64,000 bases of DNA, taken from JAXGMQ01 sp040768585 (GTDB lineage: Bacteria; Caldisericota; Caldisericia; JAAYUI01). The notes under the pieces are model-generated. The model was given only the letters and a program-made list of their open reading frames with translations, searched no databases and had not been told where the DNA came from. Of the stretch, positions 57,001 to 64,000 are shown in pieces. Location of the stretch: NCBI GenBank assembly GCA_040768585.1, contig JAXGMQ010000001.1, forward strand, positions 1,178,001 through 1,242,000, read 5' to 3'. Position 1 is the stretch's first letter. Each line of letters begins with the position of its first letter. Made by a program: the position numbers and the translations under genes.

Positions 57001-57629
57001 CTCGCATCCTTCTTGCCAATCCAGAGCTCTATTGTCCTCCCGTCGTAGGTTGTGATTGTGACCTTTCGCTCAGCTCCATCCCACGCTATCCCTGTTCCTG
57101 GAATTTCCTGAGTGACATAGCGAATGACTAAGAAGAGCCTCGATTGAATGTTGACGGGTGGTGTCTCCATCGGGCCTTTTGCCTCATCATTGACCCAGTA
57201 GTTTACATTCCCTTGCTGATACTTGAGGATGAGCTTGCACTCGAATGGATCTGGCTCAGGCTCAGGTTCGCAGTACGGTGTCGCGCAAGCCTCAACTGAT
57301 TTTGCAAACTCGGAGGCATCTGCACCCAGAGCTGTCACAAAGTAACAGTACTCCTGCCCATCCTTGATGTTGATGGTGTCTTTGAACTCAGTCTCTGATA
57401 TTGGGAAGTCAATCAGCGGAGTTGAATACTCCTGCCCTGGACCGGGGCCTCTGTAAATCCAATAGTGAGTGGCACCAGGCACCCTGTCCCAACCTAGCAT
57501 CACAAAACCACAACCGCCTTCAGCCGTCAGGTTAAAATCACCTGCTGCGAGTGTGGTGTTATGGATGCCAGAAGTAGACAGCAGCATCAGTGCCGCAAGT
57601 ATAATCCCAAAAAACGCTCTCTTTCTCAT
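54048..57629 (-). CDS. secreted FN3/stalk protein with caspase/legumain-like (clan CD) peptidase domain (1193 aa)
   Basis: ATG behind AAGGAG. Signal peptide to about residue 29, then the same FN3-like plus stalk block as the genes on both sides (to about 275). A beta-rich linker (about 280-500) follows. Residues about 505-800 look like a clan CD cysteine peptidase: the strand ELYIFVSDHGG with H653, and the strand KIRIEMGICKGGEF with C709 as catalytic pair, preceded by an AD-TIRGYKALKYLGI helix and a TYVLAGSGNDEI strand, as in peptidase C13/caspase folds. Ig-like domains fill the C-terminus. If active it would cut proteins at the cell surface, possibly processing or cross-linking its neighbours. 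Activity and specificity are inferred only; H-C spacing (56 residues) is within reason for the clan. Confidence 0.8.
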   Translation of the reverse strand: MRKRAFFGIILAALMLLSTSGIHNTTLAAGDFNLTAEGGCGFVMLGWDRVPGATHYWIYRGPGPGQEYSTPLIDFPISETEFKDTINIKDGQEYCYFVTALGADASEFAKSVEACATPYCEPEPEPDPFECKLILKYQQGNVNYWVNDEAKGPMETPPVNIQSRLFLVIRYVTQEIPGTGIAWDGAERKVTITTYDGRTIELWIGKKDARVEGTMIQIDPNNPEVVPTISEGRTLMPMRFVAENLGATGPDDIKWYGDTKIVELRFDDPECITEGLTAPVGELVEGTLHRFTVEYHSAKGVIPEVSLLLGRQVEKKEISLSRGIGTLTGEFVAEETGKPETEEIKAEKGKAMKFTWEIKLSPGQLYFYGFEANETKSRLPGKGLYGPLVAPLAGIKRLPELKLPELKVNDEVSVQGFYTHEPYPMLFSEYWKIFERSAPKEGEAVLLKVPPDISIPTGAYITLESKAAKEGPSRLVLKADKISIIKEIQVKKEFEALPVLEDIGFPDFCGCKYGIMFTGHEDTLTVEDSSGTEHHDTRLRADFVADTIRGYKALKYLGICKSQTYVLAGSGNDEIDNIYASDGDGNPFSFNWQDALYREKMENYAQDEWRKDDGWRIRPATRNEFFNVIDEIVADINEHDSCVPELYIFVSDHGGRYAQSSEDDGLMGLIGTSSGYAISDDEFVDQLKKIFATCGVTTVPKIRIEMGICKGGEFIDDVADEYKYSGNDTICMATGSDAATNGWGSWAGGGSTVWGDETGGSFCTPFITSVSFQALWNTDHHVDWKAAYDYAVPRDWAANGFWHDKDDGSTVWVQSYPQYWHSINRVFIMPGVPLPGEPEIIGDPGTIMANPCRLGVDGSELTFDVCNCSKYDIFSQSKKINLKNWSTGTMTIRFGDVDESPLEKCSERSAIYFSKWEVGERADTYLTIELAAGESKDIWVLVQGYSLKKQPVDSNGYMLTDGGMPAYIDIMLPYTYECEIDGSTYERDGEVLSKIRVLGNSHEILYSVSDVRVRSTLSPEVTITNNHKPTVTIDPRPVGRLPENVVAVPKYDGTVNMNFDTLAYVDIGGRTLPYDILKELIITLDAEDINNQLCYGTGESDLEWGSVRIVSRDGTLPNNWELVTSTGKIEKTDPRRVSLKLVVNPNKIEAYYGEHEVSLIFNLVDADCCERWGTPSSTREVRINITVDIQPPR

Positions 57630-57690
57630 TCGGTACTCCTTCTCCCCCTTGGGGGCTTCTCTTTGCCAGTCCTCGTTTTAATTCAAACAA

Positions 57691-57768
57691 AAAAACCGAC
57701 CCCACTTTCCACTGCCACGGTACCCTTCCTTAAGAACTATTTTGTGCGAGTGGTGGAGGTCGGTTTTT
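57691..57768 (-). terminator. putative terminator after the 1240-aa gene
   Basis: On the - strand a stem ending GGTCGG, paired with CCGACC (57695-57701 with 57759-57764, extended by A-T pairs), is followed by TTTTTTTG. The loop is long (about 55 nt) and has an inner CCACT/AGTGG helix. It lies just past the stop at 57798 and before the next gene start at 57629. Confidence 0.7.
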
Positions 57769-57797
57769 CATCGTTATACCGTTACCTTATCTGCCTT

Positions 57798-60700
57798 TTA
57801 GGGGCAGCACTCTCTGGATGTCTTCCATCCCAAATATGTCCATTTGACGATAGTACCTTGATTGTTGTAGCAAACCTCTATGCAGCTCCCTATCGGGAGG
57901 GTTTTGAAGGTGTAGAGTCCGACAGTGTCCTGGAGATTGATGTGAGCCAACAGATTCTTGTAGTCAGCTCCTTTACCCGCGCAGAAGTCGATATTCAGTT
58001 CTTTCATCTCGCCTGTGTATTCACTGAAACCTTCGTATGTGCCCTGAGCTGTTTTGCACTCCATGTTGCAACACTGCGCGCCAATCATTGATTCCCATGC
58101 CATCAGACGACCATTTGACATGTAGAGCTTGATGCATGCATGCTCTGGGTAGTCTTTTAGTTTGTACTCATCCCTCAAATCCATCATTTCTGGATCGATG
58201 TATGGTTGTATCTCGTATTTATCGCACTGCGATATCTTAATTCTGTGAGATCCATTGAGTTCAAACATCCCCTCGTAGAACCCGACAATCGTCTCTGGTG
58301 TGCAGCAGTTCTTCTCGCCAATCCTGCCAACCCAACGGATTATCTCTCTACCTCTAACAATGAACATTGCGCAAACATCGGTTGGGAAGTCCTCAATTGC
58401 AACACCAGCAATGTTCTTCAGGTTGGCATCCATGCTGTACTGGGTCAGGTATCCATCAAAACTCGGGCATTCGTCAATATGGACGATGTATTTGTCCCCT
58501 GTGTTTGATTTCTCAAGGCTCTTGTACATGCCAAGCACAACTCTTGCCTTCATGAATGTCGGGCAGCAGCTCTCTGCGTCAGGGTGGAGAGTCCAGGAAA
58601 CGATGCGTGGAACCGAACCCGGTTTTTCGTCTTCGACACAGAACGTAACACACGGTCTTGCAGGTAGTTTTATCAAATCAGCAAATGTATATTTACCTGA
58701 AGTGTCCTTTGTTTTTGAGTTTCCAAACAAGTTGACCTTTGAGCCATCTGGACATTCATCTATTACGATGTCTACAAAACCATCATCATGGTCCACTGTC
58801 ACCATAAGCACTGTGCCAAAGAACTTCCTGCCATCACAAACCGGATATGGTTGCAGCACTGGTCTGTCGTCTTCGGGACAGCATTCCTCATTGTCGATGG
58901 TTATAAATGAAACAATGTGGTTATCGTCGTTGACACAAATCCTCACACACCTGCCCGTGAGTTTGGGGTCGGTGATGCTGATATTTCCGTTATCACTTGT
59001 CAAATCATCGTAGCAGAAATAGTTGAAAAAATTGTCGTTGCCGCACTCTTCGAATGTGACACTAACACTATCGTTTTCCTCAACCATTATTATCTTGCCA
59101 CGCATGGCCTTGGCATTCTTGCATGGATTATCGCCACCAACACAACAGTCGTCTACAAGTGGCAGTGCTACCCATTTGGTGATTATCTTGTTGGCGATAC
59201 AGAACTTTGCGCATCCTCTGTAGTAGCCAATGGTCTTCTCGCCAGACTCGTCACCGATTTGAGAATCTGACATCTTGAACTCGACCATTTCGTCGCCCGT
59301 GTCGCAAACCTCAACATACACCCTCCAGGGGTAGTCTGCGTCATCCTGGACTCTCTTCGCGTCGGTTATCTTTGCCATAATCCAAACGCATTCAACTGGC
59401 CCAACCTCACCATCGCAGCACCTGTCGAGTTTTCCTTCCTCGACAATAAACTCTTTGTAGGGAGGAGGGGTTACAAACGGGTTTGGCTCTTTTACCTCTC
59501 CGCATACCTTCCAGCACTGGTCACCTAGCATATTGTTCGATAGATCAATCGGGACGTAGAGCTTCCAGATGTAGCCGTCGTTATCTACGGCAAATACTGT
59601 CTTTTTGCCGTCTTCAATCTCTCCAAAATATTCGATTAAGACGCAGATACAGTCGCCCTGGGTTGTGCCTTCGCAACAGTCTTCTTTGTATGCTTCCTTG
59701 ACCAGCATGTTCCTGCCAGGTAAAGGTGTGCCAATATCGTCCTGGTTATCGGCAAATTCACCACAGACCTTCCAGCACTCTTCTTCTTTCATCTGTGTGG
59801 CAAACTCGCGGGGAACGAGCATGCTGACCATTTCACCGTTGGTGTCTGTTCCCTGCATTATTCTGTAGTTGTCGTTTATCCAGTTGCCAACCGTTGTTAT
59901 CTGAACGCAGACGCACTCAAGCTCTGGTTCCTCGCCACAACAGTTGTCTTTGTAGCCCTCCTCGACAAGCATGTTTTTGCGAAGAGAAGGTGTGCCAATC
60001 TCGCTTTGGTCGGTTGTTACCTTGCCGCATAGTTTCCAGCAATCACCGGCGTTCATCTGGGATGCTATCTCTCTTGGAACAAGCAGGTTGTAGGTTACAT
60101 CGTTTTCGTCTACTCCCACTGCGATTCTGAAGTTATCGTTGATGTATCTGCCAAGCTCAGAAATCCTGATGCAAATACACTCTGTTTCATCTTCCTCGCA
60201 GCAAGTACCCTCGCCGATTCGCTCTACCTCAAATCCTGGCTTCCCGTTGACACCCTGTGTGGGGTGACCAAACACGGTAATGCAGCTTCCCTCTGCAAAT
60301 TCAGCCTCAAGTTTAGGAGAACGGACGAGAACCCACTTGCCGCCCCACTCGTCAACGGCATGCACGATGCCGGTTGTCCTGCTGATCTCGACTATCTTGA
60401 CGCACAGTGAACAGCCCTCGTCTCCACCCTCGTCGATGGCTGGGCATGGGCATTTGACCTCCCTGACGTTTGTTACCTTGATGATGTTGACCGTTTGAAC
60501 TCCAGGAAGTGGAGTTCCAATTTCTGAGTAGTTGCCTGACGATGAATCCTGGGGATATCCACAAACCTCGTAGCACATGCCGACCTCAAGCTTTGAGGCA
60601 AGCGCGGCGGAGTGTCCCTCAAACGAGAGATTCCATATTTTGCCAGCTCCATCAGTTCCAATTGCCGTAGGCGGGTTTGATGTGGTGTCGATGGACGAAA

Positions 60701-61520
60701 TTGTGATACACATGCATTCACGACACTCGGGGTCATCGAAGTAGAGCTCAACGGTTCGAGTCTCTGCGAACCACTTGATGTCGTTGGGGCCAGTGGCTCC
60801 AAGATTCTCAGCGACAAATCTCATTGGCAGAAGGGTTCTGCCCTCTTTTACGTAGCCAACAACGGCTGGGTTGTTTGGGTCGATTGGGAGTGGTTGACCG
60901 TTAACTTGCGCCATTGGGTTGTTCAGCCATATCTCGATGATGTTGCCGTCAGTTGTTGTGATGATGATTTTTTTCTCTGAACCAACCCAGTCAACAAGCG
61001 CTCCAACCTCCTCAGCAACGTAGCGGATGAGCAAAAACATTCTGGACTGGTTGATTTCCGGTGGGGCTTCCATTGGCCCTTTTTGGGTGTCATCTGACCA
61101 GTACATGACATTGTCAATCTGATACTTCAAGATCCTCTTGCAGTCATCCTCTTCCTCTTCGCAAAATGGAGTGGCGCAGTCCTCAATCGACTGGGCAAAC
61201 TCCTCCGCCTGGGCGTTGACCGCCCTGACGTAGTAGCAATAGAGCTGCCCATTCTGGATGTTTATGGTGTCCTTGAAGGTAGTCTCTTTGATGGGGAAGT
61301 CGGTGAGTGGGGTTGAGTACTCCTGCCCCTGACCTGGACCTCTGTATATCCAGTAATGAGCAGCGCCAGGAACAGCATCCCACTCGAGCATGTTGTACCC
61401 GCAGCCGGGCGTAACCTCGAGTTTGAATCCGTCCTGTGCGTACGACACGTTTCCATTTATTGGGAAAAGTGACATGACAAGAAGCATAGAAATAGCCAGT
61501 GTGGCTAGCTTAGATCGCAT
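57798..61520 (-). CDS. secreted FN3/stalk protein with two kinds of cysteine-rich repeats (1240 aa)
   Basis: ATG behind AGGAGGA. Signal peptide to about residue 28 (VSYAQ), FN3-like domain (about 30-125), stalk domain (about 128-275; RTLLPMRFVAENLGATGPND). Then five type A cysteine modules of about 85 residues (each CxC[IV]xI ... GxCW/YxxCG ..., most ending in CC) to about residue 690. Six type B modules of about 85-95 residues follow to the C-terminus (ExC strand, G/AC-x-x-[FI/L] strand, IxxW strand, terminal CC). Type A modules 3 and 4 are very alike and look recently duplicated. Cysteine content is extreme for a bacterial secreted protein. No catalytic motif. Probably a disulfide-rich surface fibre, matrix or metal binder. 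Single-gene transcript with its own promoter and terminator. Confidence 0.87.
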   Translation of the reverse strand: MRSKLATLAISMLLVMSLFPINGNVSYAQDGFKLEVTPGCGYNMLEWDAVPGAAHYWIYRGPGQGQEYSTPLTDFPIKETTFKDTINIQNGQLYCYYVRAVNAQAEEFAQSIEDCATPFCEEEEDDCKRILKYQIDNVMYWSDDTQKGPMEAPPEINQSRMFLLIRYVAEEVGALVDWVGSEKKIIITTTDGNIIEIWLNNPMAQVNGQPLPIDPNNPAVVGYVKEGRTLLPMRFVAENLGATGPNDIKWFAETRTVELYFDDPECRECMCITISSIDTTSNPPTAIGTDGAGKIWNLSFEGHSAALASKLEVGMCYEVCGYPQDSSSGNYSEIGTPLPGVQTVNIIKVTNVREVKCPCPAIDEGGDEGCSLCVKIVEISRTTGIVHAVDEWGGKWVLVRSPKLEAEFAEGSCITVFGHPTQGVNGKPGFEVERIGEGTCCEEDETECICIRISELGRYINDNFRIAVGVDENDVTYNLLVPREIASQMNAGDCWKLCGKVTTDQSEIGTPSLRKNMLVEEGYKDNCCGEEPELECVCVQITTVGNWINDNYRIMQGTDTNGEMVSMLVPREFATQMKEEECWKVCGEFADNQDDIGTPLPGRNMLVKEAYKEDCCEGTTQGDCICVLIEYFGEIEDGKKTVFAVDNDGYIWKLYVPIDLSNNMLGDQCWKVCGEVKEPNPFVTPPPYKEFIVEEGKLDRCCDGEVGPVECVWIMAKITDAKRVQDDADYPWRVYVEVCDTGDEMVEFKMSDSQIGDESGEKTIGYYRGCAKFCIANKIITKWVALPLVDDCCVGGDNPCKNAKAMRGKIIMVEENDSVSVTFEECGNDNFFNYFCYDDLTSDNGNISITDPKLTGRCVRICVNDDNHIVSFITIDNEECCPEDDRPVLQPYPVCDGRKFFGTVLMVTVDHDDGFVDIVIDECPDGSKVNLFGNSKTKDTSGKYTFADLIKLPARPCVTFCVEDEKPGSVPRIVSWTLHPDAESCCPTFMKARVVLGMYKSLEKSNTGDKYIVHIDECPSFDGYLTQYSMDANLKNIAGVAIEDFPTDVCAMFIVRGREIIRWVGRIGEKNCCTPETIVGFYEGMFELNGSHRIKISQCDKYEIQPYIDPEMMDLRDEYKLKDYPEHACIKLYMSNGRLMAWESMIGAQCCNMECKTAQGTYEGFSEYTGEMKELNIDFCAGKGADYKNLLAHINLQDTVGLYTFKTLPIGSCIEVCYNNQGTIVKWTYLGWKTSRECCP

Positions 61521-61552
61521 TAGTTCCTCCTGGGAGTCAGTTTCTTTCTGAA

Positions 61553-61558
61553 ATTATA
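61553..61558 (-). promoter_or_regulatory. putative -10 box of the 1240-aa gene
   Basis: A perfect TATAAT on the - strand lies 33 bases before the ATG at 61520, with AGGAGGA in between. The -35 region is weak (an ACTCAC-like hexamer 17 bp upstream). The 240-bp gap to the divergent gene at 61761 must hold both promoters; nothing else is visible in it. Confidence 0.45.
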
Positions 61559-61760
61559 GCTGTTTTTTTGCCCTTGTGAGTTCACCCTTGTTGATAATTA
61601 CGTAATATTTTCGATTTATTTTTAGATTAATCTATGATTAGCCTTCATTTTCCCCTGGTCTACCGCTGAGTCCTTGAATGGCTAGTTTTATTATTGTTGA
61701 TTATTTTGTTGTGGGTTCTGTTCTGGAGTTTGGTGGTTTATTGGGGTAGAATGATGCCTC

Positions 61761-63125
61761 GTGAATATGCTTCGTGTTTTGCTCTCTATCGCTGTTTTTG
61801 TGACCTCCGCCTATGTGGGCAACTCAAATGAGTTTATCCATCCGTTCTCTGCCACAATAATCGGTGGAATTTCGGACACCCAAGAGATTTCAAGCGAAGT
61901 TGATTTATTCTCCGAGGCTGGATTCTCAGGCACCTACTACATTGAGGTATTACCTTTCCATACATACAAAAAATGGGTTGAGTCAGACGACGAAAATCCT
62001 TTTGCAGACCTTGATGAGCTGATTGAGATACTCAACCAGAAGTCGGTTAGCCTGACTGTGACGCTCTGTCCTTCAAAGGTTGGTGAAGACGGTGTTGTTT
62101 CCGAATCTCTGCCAAAGGGGAAGGAGATGGACTCCTACCTTGAGTATGTTGCTAAGGTGGTGAACAGGTACAAAAAATCGGTTACCGTTTGGCAGATTGG
62201 GACGAGTCTATCGCCTAGAGTTTGGAAGGACACCCCTGAGAACTATGCAAAGCTTCTTGTAAAAACGGTTTCAAGAATCAGAGAATCCCTGGTATCGGCA
62301 AAGATTGCGCTTGCTGATATGCCAATTTCAAAAACCGACGGCGACAGCATCGGTTTTTTTACGAAATTCCTCAGGGCTCTGCCAGAGGGCACCTGGTTTG
62401 AGTACGTGGTGGCAAACGCTGTTGGGGAGTTGTCTCATCCGGATGAAAACATGCACCAGGAGCTTCTGCTCTGGGATGAGAATATCAGAACCCTCCTTGG
62501 TGGATTTGGCTATGATGGTGTGTCCTTCATGGCAAAGATAAATACATATGGCGGGGTATCTGCCGATTTGAGTTCTGGAATAGCACTAGTGTCTGAGCGG
62601 GAACAAGCTTTCTACCTGCTCAAACAATACATCACGGCGGCTGCGCTTGGCTACAAGCAGATTTTTTACACGGGCGGAGTGGTTGAGAAACTGCCTACCA
62701 ATGATGATATGCCAAAAACCCAGGAATCGTTTGATTCACTTGTTTTTACCCCTGAGGTCAATGATGGGTTGTCCCACAAGAAGCTTGCCTTCCACTCAGC
62801 AAAGAAAATGATTTCCATGCTCTCAGGGTTTGACCCAGACAAATCAAGGGTGATATCCTCAAAACAGCTCTTCCTCGTTTGTTTTCCGAAACCAGAGGGA
62901 CTCGTCTATGTTACATGGCGCGAGTGTTGCGATTATGACTACACCATCACAGGTTTGTCTGGAAAGAGGGCAAAAGTCACCTACGCCTTGCCGAGGTTCA
63001 CAACAGGCGACGAGGTTGGTGATTTTGACAACGCTTTTGAGAGCTTTGAGCAAAAGGTAAGTAGGGGAATTTTGAGCCTGAGGTTGACAGACTCCCCTGT
63101 TTTTATCGAGCTTTATGAGGAGTAG
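61761..63125 (+). CDS. secreted TIM-barrel-like protein, possible glycoside hydrolase
   Basis: 454 aa from the GTG at 61761; an ATG two codons later is equally good and neither has a strong ribosome site. Signal peptide to about residue 20 (MLRVLLSIAVFVTSAYVGNS). The body alternates strands and helices as in an (alpha/beta)8 barrel: SGTYYIEVLPFHTYKKWV, VSLTVTLCPSKV, SVTVWQIGTSLSPRVW, GFGYDGVSFMAKINTYGG. The last 100 residues form a beta domain (LVYVTWRECCDYDYTITGLSG), a layout common in glycoside hydrolase clan A enzymes. The usual N-E acid/base pair is not obvious (WQIGTS where WQIGNE would be expected), so catalysis is doubtful. Divergent from the cysteine-repeat gene and 5 bases from trmO. 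Confidence 0.65.
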   Translation: MNMLRVLLSIAVFVTSAYVGNSNEFIHPFSATIIGGISDTQEISSEVDLFSEAGFSGTYYIEVLPFHTYKKWVESDDENPFADLDELIEILNQKSVSLTVTLCPSKVGEDGVVSESLPKGKEMDSYLEYVAKVVNRYKKSVTVWQIGTSLSPRVWKDTPENYAKLLVKTVSRIRESLVSAKIALADMPISKTDGDSIGFFTKFLRALPEGTWFEYVVANAVGELSHPDENMHQELLLWDENIRTLLGGFGYDGVSFMAKINTYGGVSADLSSGIALVSEREQAFYLLKQYITAAALGYKQIFYTGGVVEKLPTNDDMPKTQESFDSLVFTPEVNDGLSHKKLAFHSAKKMISMLSGFDPDKSRVISSKQLFLVCFPKPEGLVYVTWRECCDYDYTITGLSGKRAKVTYALPRFTTGDEVGDFDNAFESFEQKVSRGILSLRLTDSPVFIELYEE

Positions 63126-63130
63126 CATCC

Positions 63131-63550
63131 ATGTCTGATTTTTCTGAACCGATTGTGTACAAGCCGATAGGATACATCAGGTCGAGGTGGACGGAACCAG
63201 GCGAGGATGTGCCAAGAAGCCCCAGACATGCCAAGGGCGAGAAGGGAACCATTGAGATTCTGCCAGAATACATCCAATGTCTTGATGGGCTTCTAGAGTT
63301 TTCGCATATTGTGGTACTCGCTCACTTGCACAAGAGCAGGGCTTGGAAGCCGCTTGTGACCCCACCAGGAGAGACTGAGCCAAGGGGGCTTTTTGCCACC
63401 CGTTCGCCAAACCGCCCAAACCCCATCGCTATGTCCGAGTTCAAGCTCGTGGGAATCGAGGGGAATAGGCTGTTTGTGGAGGATGTTGACCTGATCGATG
63501 GGACGGCGGTGTTGGATGTTAAGCCATACTATAAATTGTCAATTTTATAA
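63131..63550 (+). CDS. trmO: tRNA (m6t6A37) methyltransferase TrmO (TsaA/VirR family)
   Basis: 139 aa, ATG behind GAGGAG. It methylates N6-threonylcarbamoyladenosine-37 of tRNA using S-adenosylmethionine, in the cytoplasm. Motifs: IGYIRS, RSPRHAKGEKGTIEI, FSHIVVLAHLHKS, GLFATRSPNRPNPIAMS and DLIDGTAVLDVKPY, all typical of the family. Family members usually continue after KPY with an acidic IP-type tail; here it ends YKLSIL. Those last codons lie in AT-rich sequence that also encodes, on the other strand, the end of the next gene. Its C-terminus therefore may have been replaced when that gene arrived. Activity is probably kept, since the core is complete. Confidence 0.95.
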   Translation: MSDFSEPIVYKPIGYIRSRWTEPGEDVPRSPRHAKGEKGTIEILPEYIQCLDGLLEFSHIVVLAHLHKSRAWKPLVTPPGETEPRGLFATRSPNRPNPIAMSEFKLVGIEGNRLFVEDVDLIDGTAVLDVKPYYKLSIL

Positions 63551-64000
63551 TCCCCAATATAATCTTTTATCTTTGTATCAGTGGCTTTCTCTTTAAAAAA
63601 TTGGTTGTGTGAGTAAGAAGCACCCTTATCTCCCTTGTCCTTCCGTTCATTGACGATAAGTTCGTAGACTACCCTTTTTGCCTTTTCTATACATTCAGTT
63701 GTGTTAATTGTCCCTCCTTTTCTTTCATTAATTAGTTTTGCTGCGAATAATATATGAAGGGATCCTATAGGAACGTATTCTAAGTGATCACTGATTCTAT
63801 TTTTTTGCCTTTTCTGGCTTGTAATAAAGTTCTTTTCCTTTTCAATAATTTTGTATATCTCATATGGTTCTAATAAGTCTTTTGCAGAGATTTGACTATT
63901 AAAAACTTGCTCGTAATAATCTTCCCAAATCATCCTTTTTTTGTCCCTTGCATCCGATGGTCTTCCTGTGTACGCAAGGTATACTTGAGCCACCTTTTCT
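63529..64000 (-). CDS. C-terminal part of an AIPR-like (abortive phage infection) protein, partial
   Basis: The frame is open to the right edge; a GTG at 63993 is in frame but codons continue beyond it, so the gene probably starts outside the window. The visible part resembles the C-terminus of AIPR-type abortive infection proteins: VYLAYTGRPSDARDKKR, a WEDYYEQVFN segment, LLEPYEIYKIIEKEKNF. It is Lys/Ile-rich and soluble. The family acts in phage defence, sometimes next to restriction systems; the mechanism is unsettled. Base composition is clearly more AT-rich than trmO, with which it overlaps tail-to-tail by 22 bases. Assignment rests on motif memory and is moderate. Confidence 0.55.
   Translation of the reverse strand, partial: EKVAQVYLAYTGRPSDARDKKRMIWEDYYEQVFNSQISAKDLLEPYEIYKIIEKEKNFITSQKRQKNRISDHLEYVPIGSLHILFAAKLINERKGGTINTTECIEKAKRVVYELIVNERKDKGDKGASYSHNQFFKEKATDTKIKDYIGDYKIDNL

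Noticed and set aside
58300..59013. 237-codon open frame on the + strand
   Set aside because: Antisense to the cysteine-repeat region, with no family signature and no ribosome site; a shadow.
1..64000. CRISPR arrays, tRNA or rRNA genes, insertion sequences
   Set aside because: No regularly spaced identical repeats, no cloverleaf or T-loop pattern outside genes, no rRNA stretches, and no transposase motif were found on reading.

Overview
The window reads as chromosomal DNA of a bacterium with moderate GC and strong GGAGG-type ribosome sites. It devotes most of its coding capacity to very large secreted, cell-surface or envelope proteins. Eight proteins here end in, or carry near the N-terminus, a copper-amine-oxidase-N-like (stalk) domain. 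Such domains are common in Firmicutes and in deep-branching, often thermophilic lineages such as Caldisericota, Coprothermobacterota and Armatimonadota. A thermophile-type tandem thioredoxin-fold oxidoreductase also fits such a source. I cannot assign a phylum from the sequence alone. I saw no rRNA, tRNA, CRISPR array, insertion sequence or phage gene. Layout: (1) 1-17.3 kb holds two giant paralogous surface proteins, both +. The first has its start outside the window and a frameshift near 355; the second is intact (2940 aa) and ends at a strong terminator. Their uniform codon choice suggests very high expression, as for an S-layer or sheath. (2) 17.4-19.0 kb is about 1.65 kb of apparently non-coding DNA with GC-rich palindromes. 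(3) 19.0-20.6 kb (-) is a secreted propeller protein with a C-terminal dockerin-like pair of calcium loops. It is transcribed divergently from (4), 20.7-30.7 kb (+), a tight five-gene operon: ECF sigma factor, zinc-finger anti-sigma factor with a large extracellular part, two secreted Ig-like/stalk proteins and a membrane glycosyltransferase with a large insertion. (5) 30.7-31.8 kb is an AT-rich Mrr-like nuclease gene bracketed by 19-bp direct repeats. (6) 31.8-33.4 kb (-) is an NHL-propeller/stalk secreted protein. (7) 33.5-35.7 kb (+) is a tandem array of four small two-helix membrane proteins with a shared FEE start motif. (8) 35.7-36.8 kb (+) is a redox pair, a PDO-like protein and thioredoxin, with its own promoter and terminator. 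(9) 37.1-45.8 kb (+) is a tandem array of four propeller lipoproteins sharing an almost invariant motif just after the lipidated cysteine. It is followed by a BtrH-like protein and a membrane-anchored protein. (10) 48.0-50.3 kb (-) holds a GNAT acetyltransferase and a Na/phosphate-cotransporter-like protein with a PhoU-like tail. (11) 50.4-61.5 kb (-) holds three large secreted proteins that share one N-terminal block (signal peptide, FN3-like, stalk domain). They diverge after it: two carry arrays of cysteine-rich repeats of two kinds, and the third carries a caspase/legumain-like peptidase domain. (12) 61.7-63.6 kb (+) holds a secreted TIM-barrel-like protein and the tRNA methyltransferase TrmO. 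The TrmO 3' end overlaps tail-to-tail with an AT-rich, AIPR-like (abortive infection) gene running off the right edge. The candidate new biology lies in the cysteine-rich repeat and caspase-like surface protein set, the lipoprotein array with its ENT motif, the FEE membrane-protein array, and the sigma-factor operon that links surface proteins to a glycosyltransferase.
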